Positions 10,881 to 21,542 of a DNA stretch of 64,000 nucleotides are shown here, piece after piece. The notes under the pieces are model-generated. The model was not told the origin of the DNA and did no database searches. It was given only the letters and a program-made list of their open reading frames with translations. The DNA is from Luidia sarsii (taxonomy: Eukaryota > Echinodermata > Asteroidea > Paxillosida > Luidiidae): positions 8,534,163-8,598,162 of the forward strand of contig OX465109.1 of the NCBI GenBank assembly GCA_949987565.1, written 5' to 3'. Positions within the stretch are counted from its first letter, which is position 1. The number at the start of each line of letters is the position of its first letter. A program made the translations under genes and the position numbers.

Positions 10881-12300
10881 AGCCGGGGTCACGGTGGTGA
10901 GCTGGCTAGCCCTATACACGCACCCAAGACTCCAGTATCCTCTGGCCGCACCATCTTCGCCGCACTCACCAACGTGCATCCTCGTCCTCGGCACCAACCA
11001 ACCCTTCACGAGAGAGCGCCAAATGGCGGACTGCCATAATCAACCACGATAAAGAACAACTGTCCGGAAAACTCGTTTGGTAGAGCGGTTTTAGACCCGC
11101 GCTGCACAATGCATACACGAACTTTCTGCACAGTACGCAAAGGTATACCTCGTCGATATCTCGGCACAAGCACCAGGAACACGGAACAAGGGCCATGGAT
11201 GTTCTCGTCCAGAAGATGCCTGTGTTGCCGATCTAGCCGCTCCGGGTTTGCCCAACCAATTTAGCCTCAAGCAGTCTGTGACGCGGCAACCCGGCTCCTC
11301 TCACAAGTCTTCTCCTTTTGCTCTCTCTCAGAAGGAAAAGGGCATCTGCCCCTACGATTCACTCTTATATACTCACCTGACTTTCTTAAACTATTATACA
11401 CTTCCCTGATCCAAGGACAATACTACAAAAGTCTTCCGGAATTTTCAGTGCTAGGAGTGGGTTCAATTCATGAGCAAAATGCCAAACAAAAAATCAATGG
11501 CCCTGAGTTGTGATCTGTAAAGAAAAAGGTGACTAGTTTTGAATATTCATGCTTCAATCCCGTGCTCTGAAAAAAAAAACAGACAAGGGGTTGACCCACT
11601 GGGATTAGCGCGGTTAATACCCGTAGAACACAAATTCATCATATTAAAAAAATGAAGAATTCTGACAGATAGGTCCAAACCTCTGTGGGTATAGCCTAGT
11701 GATCGAAACCTTCCAATGACCTGCGCTTGAACTCAGACTCAAGCTTTCGCTGAGTGTTTGCCGGGCCACTCAGCGGTCGGCAGATCGGCCGAAACAAAAA
11801 TCTGCACCGGGTGATAATTACATCGAGGCGCTGCTCCGTACATGTGCAGGGCCTCGGTGCGGGCGACGCCCAATTAGACGGCCGTGCGATCGGAACTGGA
11901 ACGGCCTATACTGCCCGGCGTTGTTGACACTGAAAGTAAAGAAACCCTTGTCTGCACGGGGCTAGCTGCGCACACTCGCGGTCCGATCTCTGACGCTGCC
12001 TGGCGAATGGTCTCTATAGGTACACAGCCGTTCTGCAGGGCCACCAGCCGCTCCAGAAGAAATGGCACGATGACAGTGATTAATTTGGACTCTATTTTTG
12101 TAATATAAGTTCATTCCCCAGCCGAGTCCCGTATCCCTCAGGACTGATATAATGCTTAGTGACTATTCACCGAGGATTTCTACTTTAGGGGTTGGGATTT
12201 TGGGGATTTCTATTATTATTATTTTTTTAGGAGGGGGCAGATTTGACACTTTGCTTCAAAAAACACAATTCGTTGGGTAAGACTTGAAGGTTTGCATGAT
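10881..12300. other. no gene seen
   Basis: 1.4 kb without a supported ORF, RNA gene or tandem repeat. Confidence 0.5.
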
Positions 12301-12474
12301 GGAAAAAACTAAGTGTAAGGTTTGTGGTGACACCGTGTGGCTCTACTCTTCCAAGAAGGAGACTGATGATAGGCAGGGTACACACTACCCGATACGTTGA
12401 GTTACCGGTTCTTTTCAGAGCCACACTCCTTCTTGAAAAAGAAGAGCTACACGGTGTCACCGCAATCCTTCTAC
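12301..12474. mobile_element. MITE family C, degenerate copy
   Basis: Left AAGGTTTGTGGTGACACCGT and right ACGGTGTCACCGCAATCCTT form the same terminal inverted repeat as at 10222. The copy abuts a family A element. Confidence 0.75.
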
Positions 12475-12812
12475 TTAAAGGCCCAATACAACATTTGTAA
12501 GATCGGAAAACATCAATGTCCACAGATGTCCTTCTAATTTACACAGTTTGTAGATGGTCATGATACAATCCTCATGTTGAAATCTTACGGTCTGGGACGC
12601 TGTATTTCTCGAGAAATCTTCACTCAAATATCGACAAACAGTTTACTATACTCGAGCGTAATAAGCTATTTCTTACACTACAGAACGGTGCGAAAACCGT
12701 GGCAGATTTTTGCCTTTTTCTACTTTCTCGTTTGAGCTAAAACCTTTGCAGGATATAGGTGTTTTTTTGTGGCAATCTTCTGACTTCGACCAATGTTGTA
12801 TAGGGCCTTTAA
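12475..12812. mobile_element. TTAA-flanked MITE family A, copy 2
   Basis: TTAA at both ends (12475-12478 and 12809-12812). Left terminus AGGCCCAATACAACATT; right terminus CCAATGTTGTATAGGGCCT. No coding capacity. Confidence 0.88.
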
Positions 12813-13264
12813 TTCGTTGAGTGCCTTGCAGCAGGGCAGCTTCGACCGTAACCCCGTCCGTCACTCTCTCGCCGACCGAAACCCTGCCCTCTGAAGGGAT
12901 CCAACTGCGTACACGGAGCCCCTCAGCCCCCCCCGAACCCAACCCACCCAAAAAAAAAAATGACGGGCCTGTCAATGAAACTCAAACACAGCGGACGGTA
13001 TTTAATTTCCGTGATCAATGAGTGGCCACGATGACCGTGTTGGTTTACCAAAGGCCTGCAACGAGGGACCGGCCGGTGTATTTTTCCCCGCAGTGTAAAT
13101 TTGGCTCCATGGGAAATGCGTGGAAAAGGAGTATATTTACCTTTAGAGCTAAGCAAATCACCCCCCCCTCCCCTCCATCCTCGCTTGAAACATGAACATC
13201 TTTTCAAAACAATCCCCTCTTCTGGGGACATAGCTGACTGTCAGTTACAGTACAATGCTTCCGT
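12813..13264. other. no gene seen
   Basis: Short C and A runs near 12930-12960. Nothing recognisable. Confidence 0.5.
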
Positions 13265-14022
13265 CTCTGGGTTCTCTATTACCCTCTCTTTTCCTCACTC
13301 CCTTTCTCCCTCCCTCGTTCTTCTCCTGCCTTCCTCTCTCCCTCTCTTTCTCGCTCCATCTATCGTCATCTTTCACTCTCCCGCCCTTCCTCTCCCCATT
13401 CCTCTCCCTCCCATCCACTCACCTCCCCCTTCCCTCCTCTCTCCCTCTCCCACTCTCTCCCTCTCTCCATCCCCATCTCCCTTCCTCTCTCCCCTTCCCT
13501 CCCTCTCTCCCTCCATCTCTCCCTCTCCCTCCCTCTCTCCCTTCATCTCTCCATATCTCTCTCCCCTCCTTCTCTCTCCCTCTCTCCCTCCATCTCTCCA
13601 TCTCTCCCTCCATCTCTCTCTCTCTCCCTCTCTCTCCCTCTCTCTCCCTCCATCTCTCCATCTATCCCTCATTCTCTCTTTCCATCTCTCTCTCCCTTTC
13701 TCCCTCTCTCTCTCCCTTCATCTCTCCATATCTCTCTCCCCTCCTTCTCTCTCCCTCTCTCCCTCCATCTCTCCATCTCTCCCTCCATCTCTCTCTCTCT
13801 CCCTCTCTCTCCCTCTCTCTCCCTCCATCTCTCCATCTATCCCTCATTCTCTCTTTCCATCTCTCTCTCCCTTTCTCCCTCTCTCTCTCTCTCTCTCTCT
13901 CCCTCTCCCTCCCTTTCTTCCTTTCTCCCTTTCTCCCTTTCTCCCTCTCTCTCTCTCTCTCCCTCTCTCCCTTTCTCCCTCTCTCCCCCTCTCTCCCTCT
14001 TCATCCCTCTCGCTCTCCCCGT
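13265..14022. repeat. CT-rich array containing a 175-bp tandem duplication
   Basis: Pyrimidine strand of CTCTCCCTCCAT-like units. A block beginning CTTCATCTCTCCATATCTCT at 13541 recurs at 13716, giving a 175-bp unit repeated almost exactly. The 309-aa and 264-aa ORFs are repeat artefacts. Confidence 0.93.
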
Positions 14023-14679
14023 CAAATTGAATCCATGCACGTGACTTGACTGCTTAATCGTCCGTCTGCTCAAGCTGGACGCAAATCGTTCACGTGCGGT
14101 CGTCGTGTTTTGGGCATCTTCTATCTGAACTTTGGACTTCAAGAAAAAAAGGTTTCAGAGCAGAAAGTTACGTCGCTTGAAATACATACTTCAAATTTAA
14201 TGATTGCACACAAGTCTTCATTACTACAGCTTTTCAAGTTAATTCTAGTCATGTACATGTACGTCGTTGTGTTGGTGCGATTTGCATAGAAACCGTTTTT
14301 CTTCACAAAGCAAGTTAAAGTTACACATTGTCTCTTTTTGATAAAGACATCGAATACTGTATACATTATCGTGTGAATAGTCAGTAAAATTAAGCCACAA
14401 AACCACTTCGAGAAGCAAACCTATCTAGAAGTGTGGAGATCGGCTTTTCTTAATCGAAAATGCAGCTGATTAAATAGGATGCACAGAATAATACCAAAAT
14501 GAAGCTTCCCAACTGCATTACATATTAAATAGCCTAATACTAATGCTATAACCACATGTTATAAAAGTATACAACATGCCTCAAAGTCTATAGATAAAAA
14601 CACGGACATTTATATAGATTGAGTTGACAACCTACCACAAGCAAGCAATGATCCATATGATATAAGAAATGACGTACTC
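14023..14679. other. no gene seen
   Basis: AT-rich spacer with short ORFs only. Confidence 0.5.
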
Positions 14680-15047
14680 TTAAAGCCCCTACACAACATT
14701 GGTAAGATCGAAAAACAGAAATGTTCACAGATTTACATGAAACTTGAAGTTTGAAGATGGTTATAGTAGAAACCTTGCTCTGAAATATTGCTGCCTAAAA
14801 TGTAGTAAAAAAAAGAATAAAGAATTCGTTTACATTTCACCGAGATCTAAACTAATTTTCGGAACAGTACGGCGTTGAAAGTTACATTTTCGCGAAAAAA
14901 AATGAAGCGGTTTTCACGATTTTCTCGAGACTTGGTTGGCGGATTGAGCTGAAATTTTCACAGGTGTGCTATTCCATGCACACGTTGGATCAGACAACGT
15001 ACGGATACTATTCTTTGACGTCGTCCAATGTTGGGTAGGGGCTTTAA
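14680..15047. mobile_element. TTAA-flanked MITE family A, divergent subfamily copy
   Basis: TTAA then AGCCCCTACACAACATTGG at the left; CCAATGTTGGGTAGGGGCT then TTAA at the right. The terminal repeats pair exactly except for internal drift, and the body shares GAAAAACAGAAATGTTCACAG with other copies. Confidence 0.82.
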
Positions 15048-15189
15048 TGTTGAACAACATTCATATTTATAGTATTTTGCTATGTTGATTTTAAAACAGG
15101 ATACTCCACGCACATGTGCTTTGGGTTGGATTGGGTGGTGTGAGTTTTTTTAATTTTCAGACAACCGGTGAGGGCGTACATGGGCGGGC

Positions 15190-16239
15190 TTAGGTGGGCA
15201 CCAGGACCGGGGAGGTGGCCTGGGGGCGCACCGTGCGCACGGTGACGTTGGGGGTCGGGTACTCGTCCTCCTCGCCCGCCTCGGTGACGGCCTGGCTGCC
15301 CACCCTGCTCCCCCTCAGACCCAGCATGGCCAGCAGGCCGTGCCGGAAGCCCGGGTTCTTGAAGGCGTAGACGACGGGGTTGGCGCACGAGTTGGCGAAG
15401 GCCAGCAGCACCATGAGCCGGTAGCCGGGCCGGCCCAGGTAGCTGTCGGGCAGCCGGCCCACGTGGTAGACGTAGAAGCCGATCTGGTCCGGCGTCCAGC
15501 AGACCAGGAAGACCACCACCACCAGGCGCACGGTCTCGATGACCCGGCGGCGGGCCCGCAGCAGCGAGTAGGCCGGGCTGGAGCGCGAGCCGCCCGGCCG
15601 GCCGAGCAGCGCCCGGGCCTGGCGGCGCAGCGTCCGCACGGTCAGCGCGTTGGCCGTCACCATGACCGCGGCCGGCGCCAGGTACTCGAGCACGAAGACG
15701 GCCGTGGCGATCAGGCAGCGGAAGCCCCAGCTGGGCCAGGCGTTGTGGCAGTAGCCACCCGGGTGCAGCTCCACCACGTACAGGTTGAAGGTGTTGAGGC
15801 CGGCCGAGGCCAGCCAGGCGCCGGCCATGGCGGCCCGGGGCCGCCAGCCGGCGAACATGCCGCGGTAGCGCATCGGGTGCACCACGGCCACGTAGCGCTC
15901 CAGCGAGACCAGCGTTAGCGTGAAGACGGAGGCCACTATCGAGGTCCACATGAGCACCAGGCTGAAGACCAGCTTGCAGTAGGCCCGCCCGCCGGGCGTC
16001 GGCGGCACGGCCTGGAAGGTGGGCACGGGCAGGAGGAGCAGGGAGGTCAGGAGGTCGGCCACGGCCAGGTTGACGATCAGGGCGTTGGTGGCGCTACGCT
16101 GGCGGCGCCGGTGGGCGTAGACGGCGATGACCAGGGCGTTGCCCGCCACGCCGGCCGCGGCGAAGATGGTGCGCAGCACCAGGATCCAGTCCCAGGTGGA
16201 CGTCAGGACCCACTGCTCCGACGTGCCGTTAATCTCCAT
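15190..16239 (-). CDS. single-exon rhodopsin-family GPCR (peptide-receptor-like)
   Basis: ATG at 16239, TAG at 15190, 349 residues, no introns. It is a seven-transmembrane receptor of the plasma membrane with all class A anchors: N34 in GNALVI, D62 in LAVADL, C88 and C164 (the ECL1-ECL2 disulfide), ERY at 114-116, W142, P189 in TM5, CWTPDQ at 247-252 and NPVVY at 287-291. There is an N-glycosylation site (NGT, residue 4) in the short N-terminus. The tail after TM7 is acidic then Thr/Val-rich. The ligand is unknown; the overall look is of peptide receptors (galanin/somatostatin-like branches). The single exon and very high GC suggest a retroposed or lineage-expanded family. It lies 5 kb beyond the end of the channel gene on the same strand, and its closest relative in the window is the receptor at 23356-24342. 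Confidence 0.93.
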   Translation of the reverse strand: MEINGTSEQWVLTSTWDWILVLRTIFAAAGVAGNALVIAVYAHRRRQRSATNALIVNLAVADLLTSLLLLPVPTFQAVPPTPGGRAYCKLVFSLVLMWTSIVASVFTLTLVSLERYVAVVHPMRYRGMFAGWRPRAAMAGAWLASAGLNTFNLYVVELHPGGYCHNAWPSWGFRCLIATAVFVLEYLAPAAVMVTANALTVRTLRRQARALLGRPGGSRSSPAYSLLRARRRVIETVRLVVVVFLVCWTPDQIGFYVYHVGRLPDSYLGRPGYRLMVLLAFANSCANPVVYAFKNPGFRHGLLAMLGLRGSRVGSQAVTEAGEEDEYPTPNVTVRTVRPQATSPVLVPT

Positions 16240-17559
16240 GGCGTCCGGTTAGCAAAACACAAAAATCCTCGGTGCTTGCCCCTGCAATGATTCGAATTCA
16301 CTGGCGCACGACCTCGACCAGCTCGATGGTCGAGTCAACGCTGGACTCCTCGCCTGACCTCTCCAGAAGACTGGGGCCAACTGCATAGAGCCGCTTAAGC
16401 TCCAAAAATGTGTTGAAGCGCTGCAAGTCGTGAGCAACAGGATACCCTTGCCTATACCCAAACTTCACTGATATTTCATGCTAAGCAAAGAAGAGTGGCA
16501 TACAAGTCAAATGCAACGGACGTCACATCGCGGTGCAGTTTGTAATCCTGCTTACATGAGACTTTTCCTGCTGAGCAGATTTTCACGCTTAAGAGGATCT
16601 ATGAAATCGGGCCCAGGTCCTCCAAACTGGATACAACCTGCCCCAGGAAAGTCCCGGATGCAGCTGAAGAGACAGCGGTCCGGCGCTGGTCAGTTTGCAG
16701 CCAGTCCGAAGCTGAAGTATCGCGGACTCAGATCGCTGTCCGTGTGGTGAAATGCAGATTCACGGTCATGTCATCGCGTCGGTTGACTGTAAGGTCGCTC
16801 ACTGTACTTGATCATTCGGTTCTGGTGACTTACCTCACCAACTGTCAGTTTTGAATTATGCTTTGCGATGTTGTGGTTAACGTACGAACTAATACTACCA
16901 ATAATCACCAGGGTGGAATCTCAACCGAAGCGCGCATTCCTCTCTCGCCAATGGGAGAAGACATTTCACGTCCACGTCTCGCCCTGCTCCAGCAGACGCA
17001 GCGATGCCCAGTTAGTTTTGTCCGTAAGCTGAGCGACAACCGATCTCATGGCACAAGCTATCGATACGGGGGAAACCCAGGCGGATCGGTGATCACAGGC
17101 AATGCACATGTACAGTGCTCGAACCGCATTGCCAGAGTATTAGGCAAGACCTCGAGTCCTGTGTCACACTCTGGCCATAGGAAGACGGCGGCTCATCTTC
17201 GCGTCTCGCCGTGTCGTGCCATTTACGGAACCCAATCCGTTCCGTCGGTACGTCCACGCGAGCTGTGCCACATGATCGAGCTCTGGCCGTCAGCGTGGGC
17301 CGTCCAATTTGACAAAATTGATTACCATCGCCGCCCACACTCACACACACTACCGACACGGAGTGGGCTGGTCGAGAGGGCTTTACACGTGTTCGGCACG
17401 ATTGACAAACTGTGCGCAAACTACGACTGGATATCCCACGTGCCTACGTCCGCCTATGGGCGGCCAGCTCGGTGAGCACGTGACATCACAGTTACCGTCA
17501 ATCTCGCACTCCGCCGATGGGACCGTTTGGGAGGCGACGCGTGCGCATGACCGTAAGGG
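16240..17559. other. upstream region of the GPCR, no gene seen
   Basis: A 205-codon plus-strand ORF at 16858-17475 has no recognisable domain, hydrophobic segment or codon bias, and is overlapped by comparable minus-strand ORFs. I do not call it a gene. Confidence 0.5.
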
Positions 17560-18260
17560 AGGGAAGGAAAGGAGACAGAGGGGGAGATGGAGAGAGAGGG
17601 AGAGAGAGGGAGAGAGAGGAGGGGAGAGAGGAGGATAGAGAGAGGAGAGAGGGGGATGGAGAGAGAGGGAGAGAGAGGGAAGAGAAAGGGGGAGAGGGAG
17701 AGAGAGGAGAGAGAGGAGGGGAGAGAGGAGGAGAGAGAGGGGAGAGAGAGGAAGAGAGAGAGAGGAAAGAGGGGGAGATGGAGAAAGAAGGAGAGAGGGA
17801 GAGAGAGGAGAGAGGGGGAGATGGAGAAAGAGGGAGAGAGAGGGAGAGAGAGGAGAGAGAGAGGAGAGAGGGGGGATGGAGAGAGAGGGAGAGAGAGGGG
17901 AGAGAGAGGGTGAGAGGGAGAGAGAGGAGAGAGAGGGGGGAGAGAGAGATGGAGAGAGGGAGAGAGAGGATGGGAGAGAGGGGAGAGGGGGAGATGGAGA
18001 GAGAGGGAGAGAGAGGATGGGAGAGAGGGGAGAGGGGGAGATGGAGAGAGAGGGAGAGAGAGGAGGGGATAGAGGGGAGAGAGAGCGAGGGGGAGAGGGA
18101 GGGGGAGAGAGGAGAGAGGGGGGAGAGGAGGAGAGAGAGGAGAGAGTGGAGGAGAGAGAGGGGAGCGAGAGGGAGATGGAGAGAGAGAGAGAGAGGAGAA
18201 GAGAGAGAGGAGAGAGAGGAGGAGAGAGAGGGAGAGAGAGGGAGAGATGAAGAGACTGAT
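17560..18260. repeat. GA-rich (GAGAGGGAGA)n array
   Basis: About 700 bp of nearly pure purine on plus. It is followed by a short GACAGACAGACA tract at 18305-18325 and another GA tract at 18375-18470. Confidence 0.95.
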
Positions 18261-18479
18261 GGACAGACTGGTGGAAAGACTGGCAGACAAACTAACAGAT
18301 TATTGAAAGACAGACAGACAGACAGACTGAGGGAGAGAGACAAAGAGAGAAGTTAACTGTCTGTAGAGAGGGTAGAGATGTGGAGAGAAAGAAGGAAATA
18401 TAAAAAGAAGAGGAGGCAAGGGAGGAAGAGAGAGTGGAGAGAGGAGAAGAGAGGGAGGGAACGAGACTGATCGAGAGAC

Positions 18480-20190
18480 TCGGTGCTAGTGAAGAGGTGA
18501 ACGAGTCCGGCCGCACGTAATTTTTACCATTGACGCTTCTCGTTATGAAGTCATCGGATTAGCATTCGTCGGATCGTTTGTTCAAGATGGTTTCTTGAGA
18601 TCGGTCGTCAGAGAGGAGATAGGCGAGTGTTTGCCCGTGCGTGCACACACTCGTCCGGACGACACGAGAGTCCTCGCGCCGGACCCTTTCGTCCACGGTC
18701 GGGCGCCGCCGTGTCTCGCGTACCTCACGGGCCGTCATTTCCGGCCACACGCGGGTACCCCGCCCCGGCGAGAGAGGCGGGCAAACCAACCTGGGGAGCA
18801 GTCGAGTGCGCGGGCAAACAAGGTTCCGACGTAGCAGCGTGGTGATCCCCCTCCCCCATCCCTCCATTAGAGATGGAGAGAGGGGAGGGAGGGAGAGGTG
18901 GGAAAGAGAGTGGGAGAGGGAGGAAGAGGAAGAGAGAGGGAGGAAGAGTGTCGACAAAATATTCAGAGGCAAACTGCAACCTGTATTTCCAGGTCCTGTG
19001 GCTCGTTCAAGCGCCGAAAAATCCTCGACGTGATTAATTTGTTTCATTCGTTGCTGTACATTAACTGTGTATCAGATCGAGCCCAAGCCCAAGACCGATC
19101 CTCAGCTGCATGCAGGACGCGTTTCAATACCAGACAGGGCGCCCTCATATTGTTTCCTGGAGGCGATCTTTTTTTCCATACCACATTACGAGGTGGGGGG
19201 CAAGGGGGAGGGCCAGGGCTTTACCAGTTGAAGTTAAATCTAGGGGTAGGATTTCTGCACAGCCAATAAGGCTTTCTGCACAGCCAATAAGGCTTTCTGC
19301 ACAGCGATTACAACGTACGTGAACAATCTGAGTGATCTGAGATTCAATTCTTCATACCAATTCTTCCATGTTCATACTAATGGGCCCATAGTGATTATGT
19401 GGTACGGAAACAAAAAAATATCGCTTCCTGAAATGCATGGGTATTATCCAACCAACAGAGGCCGACAAACACAGAACTCCGTTCATTCAACACGTGCTTG
19501 AACAAGAACGACCATTACAGTCACACGGTGCAATCGCTCCACGGCACAATCAATGTTTGGAACCATGGGTTTTCCTCGTGCGAACAGGCTACGCTAGCAG
19601 CTGCAACCCACTCTTGTAAACCAAACCTAACGGGCAACAATAACAGACGACATAGAATAATTTGAATAATAGACGCGTTAATTAATATCTGAAGCGTAAG
19701 GCCATTCAAAAGGCCCGCCGTCACCTCGACTCAATACACAGCTATATAGCAGTCACTATCGTTTCTATTATTCTTCATTCAGCATCATTTATTTCCATTT
19801 CCTCTGCAAATTTACATAAACATCCCACGGGGTAATACAACAGGCCAGCGAAGACATTAGCATTGGGATTGCGGATGATACCGCTTCCGGGGATTCTTAA
19901 TTCGACCCTTGACCGATTTGACCTTTGGTACTGTAACCGTTGCTAACACCACTGTCACCGTTTACGAAATGAATTAGGCTCGGGCTTATAGCTTCGGTCA
20001 TAAATTATTTTCTCTTATACACGTTATAATGTTACAAGCGTGTGGCTCCCATCTTCTATGTGAATGCCCTGAATGTACTTTTCACATCAATAATCTAATT
20101 CGGCTACAAACCACAACCCGTATTGTAGGTTTTGTCACCGGTGACGGAGACTAAACACGAGCCTGATCCACGGAGTCGTCAATGGCCTTT
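18480..20190. other. no gene seen
   Basis: Contains a purine tract at 18868-18950 and about 2.5 copies of a 21-bp tandem repeat (CTGCACAGCCAATAAGGCTTT) at 19254-19306. Around 19900-20190 there are fragments of MITE family D. Confidence 0.5.
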
Positions 20191-20309
20191 AATGGTAATA
20201 GGCTGGTTCCCGTCCCCTACCAGGTCTCCAGACGTCTCACGTCCTCAGAAATGTTGGACGTGAGACGTCTGGGGACCAGGTAGGGGACGGGAACCAGCCT
20301 ATAATGGTA
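20191..20309. mobile_element. 105-bp foldback element with 7-bp target duplication
   Basis: Element 20198-20302: a 47-bp left arm starting ATAGGCTGGTTCCCGTCCCC pairs with a 47-bp right arm ending GGGGACGGGAACCAGCCTAT at 45 of 47 positions, with an 11-base loop. The direct repeat AATGGTA flanks it exactly (20191-20197 and 20303-20309), as expected of a target-site duplication. Confidence 0.88.
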
Positions 20310-21398
20310 CGAGCGAGGCTCCGAGTCCGTTTCGGACACGGCCTTACACTGCGGTGAATAAAACAAAAATCCCCGTCACCCATTGGTCGTGAGCCGTGAC
20401 GTCACGGGCGTGATCGTTGGTGACTGACACCGTTTCAGCCGATACAAACTTGGCGAACACAATGACGTTAGAGTCACAATGGATGACATAAACCGTTTAT
20501 TAGACAATGGGCTGATTCAGTATTTGTGACCATGCATGTTTCAGCGTAATGCGCATGTCATGACTTGCCTCTCTTGTCTCTTGTCGATCACAACCACGAC
20601 ATCTCTAGGGCCTACGGGTTTTTTTTTCTGCCGGTACACCGCGTTTATCTAACAAAAGCTTAGTCTAAATATTGGGCTACAATATTAAGCCACATCCCGC
20701 TGTATGCTTTCCACTTTTACTTCTGGCTTGGAGTTAAATCTGAAATCTCTATTATGTAAGAGTACAAACATAATTCAGCCTTCATTGTACCAAGAAGAAT
20801 GCTACACTGAAGTGAGTGACTGAACCTAAGTACCTAAGAGTGATATTACTATTAGAGCACAATGATATTTTCAGTGGTATAAGATCTGAAAAAAAATGGA
20901 TTGAATACAATTACTCGAAATGTTAATCATTATTTATTTATAATAGTATCAACATTTCTCTTTTTAATAATTAGCACAGCATTAACACTGCCGGCACATC
21001 TGGATATCAAAGAGTTAAACTTACATTTTCCCTAAACTTCCTACCTGCATTTGGAAAGACGATTGGTAATAATGTTATGAAATGATAAGTCTTCTAAAAC
21101 ATGTGAGTAGATAGGTCTAATGCTTAATACCTGTTTCTTTCATGCTCACAGTCAGATAATGGAGGTCAATATTTGGTTATATCTGAGATAACATCTCAGA
21201 TATTAGGTTAGATCACGCTAGCAATGACATAATTTAAAGAGAAAAAATAGACCTGAAAGACACGGGAGAAATCCGTTTTTCCAGACAAAAAAGACAGCGT
21301 ATATGCCTGTGTTTGCATAACGCGCTAGATTCTACTCGAAGAATTGAAAAGCTGAACCATAGACATTGAACACCTGAGAATGACACGGTGTGCCGTGC
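20310..21398. other. 3' flank of the channel gene
   Basis: AT-rich, no gene. TTTATT at 20933-20938 (AATAAA on minus) is a candidate polyadenylation signal about 460 bases past the channel stop. Confidence 0.5.
20933..20938 (-). promoter_or_regulatory. candidate polyadenylation signal for the channel gene
   Basis: AATAAA on minus within ATAAATAAAT. Position only. Confidence 0.35.
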
Positions 21399-21542
21399 CT
21401 ATACCCGTGTTGGCACAGTGGTGGAGCAACAGAATCGCTTGAAGAGTTTGAGACCGAGGGAGATGAACTCACACACAGTGATGAGAGAGAAGCCGATATA
21501 CAGACCCACTATGCCCCCGATGTCACCGAAGAGGGAGCCTTC
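21399..21542 (-). CDS. channel exon 20: pre-TM2, TM2, C-terminus
   Basis: Acceptor CTTCCGTTCCTTAG|GAAGGC (phase 0), stop TAG at 21401-21399. Encodes [10 protein letters not shown], then TM2 ([17 protein letters not shown]) and a short basic/Cys tail ending TTVPTRV. The cytoplasmic tail is only about 20 residues. Confidence 0.92.
   Translation of the reverse strand, partial: EGSLFGDIGGIVGLYIGFSLITVCEFISLGLKLFKRFCCSTTVPTRV

Noticed and set aside
13101..14049. 309- and 264-codon Ser/Pro/Leu ORFs
   Set aside because: Translation of the CT-rich array; no conserved feature.
16858..17475. 205-codon plus ORF
   Set aside because: No domain, no codon bias, equal-sized overlapping ORFs on the other strand.
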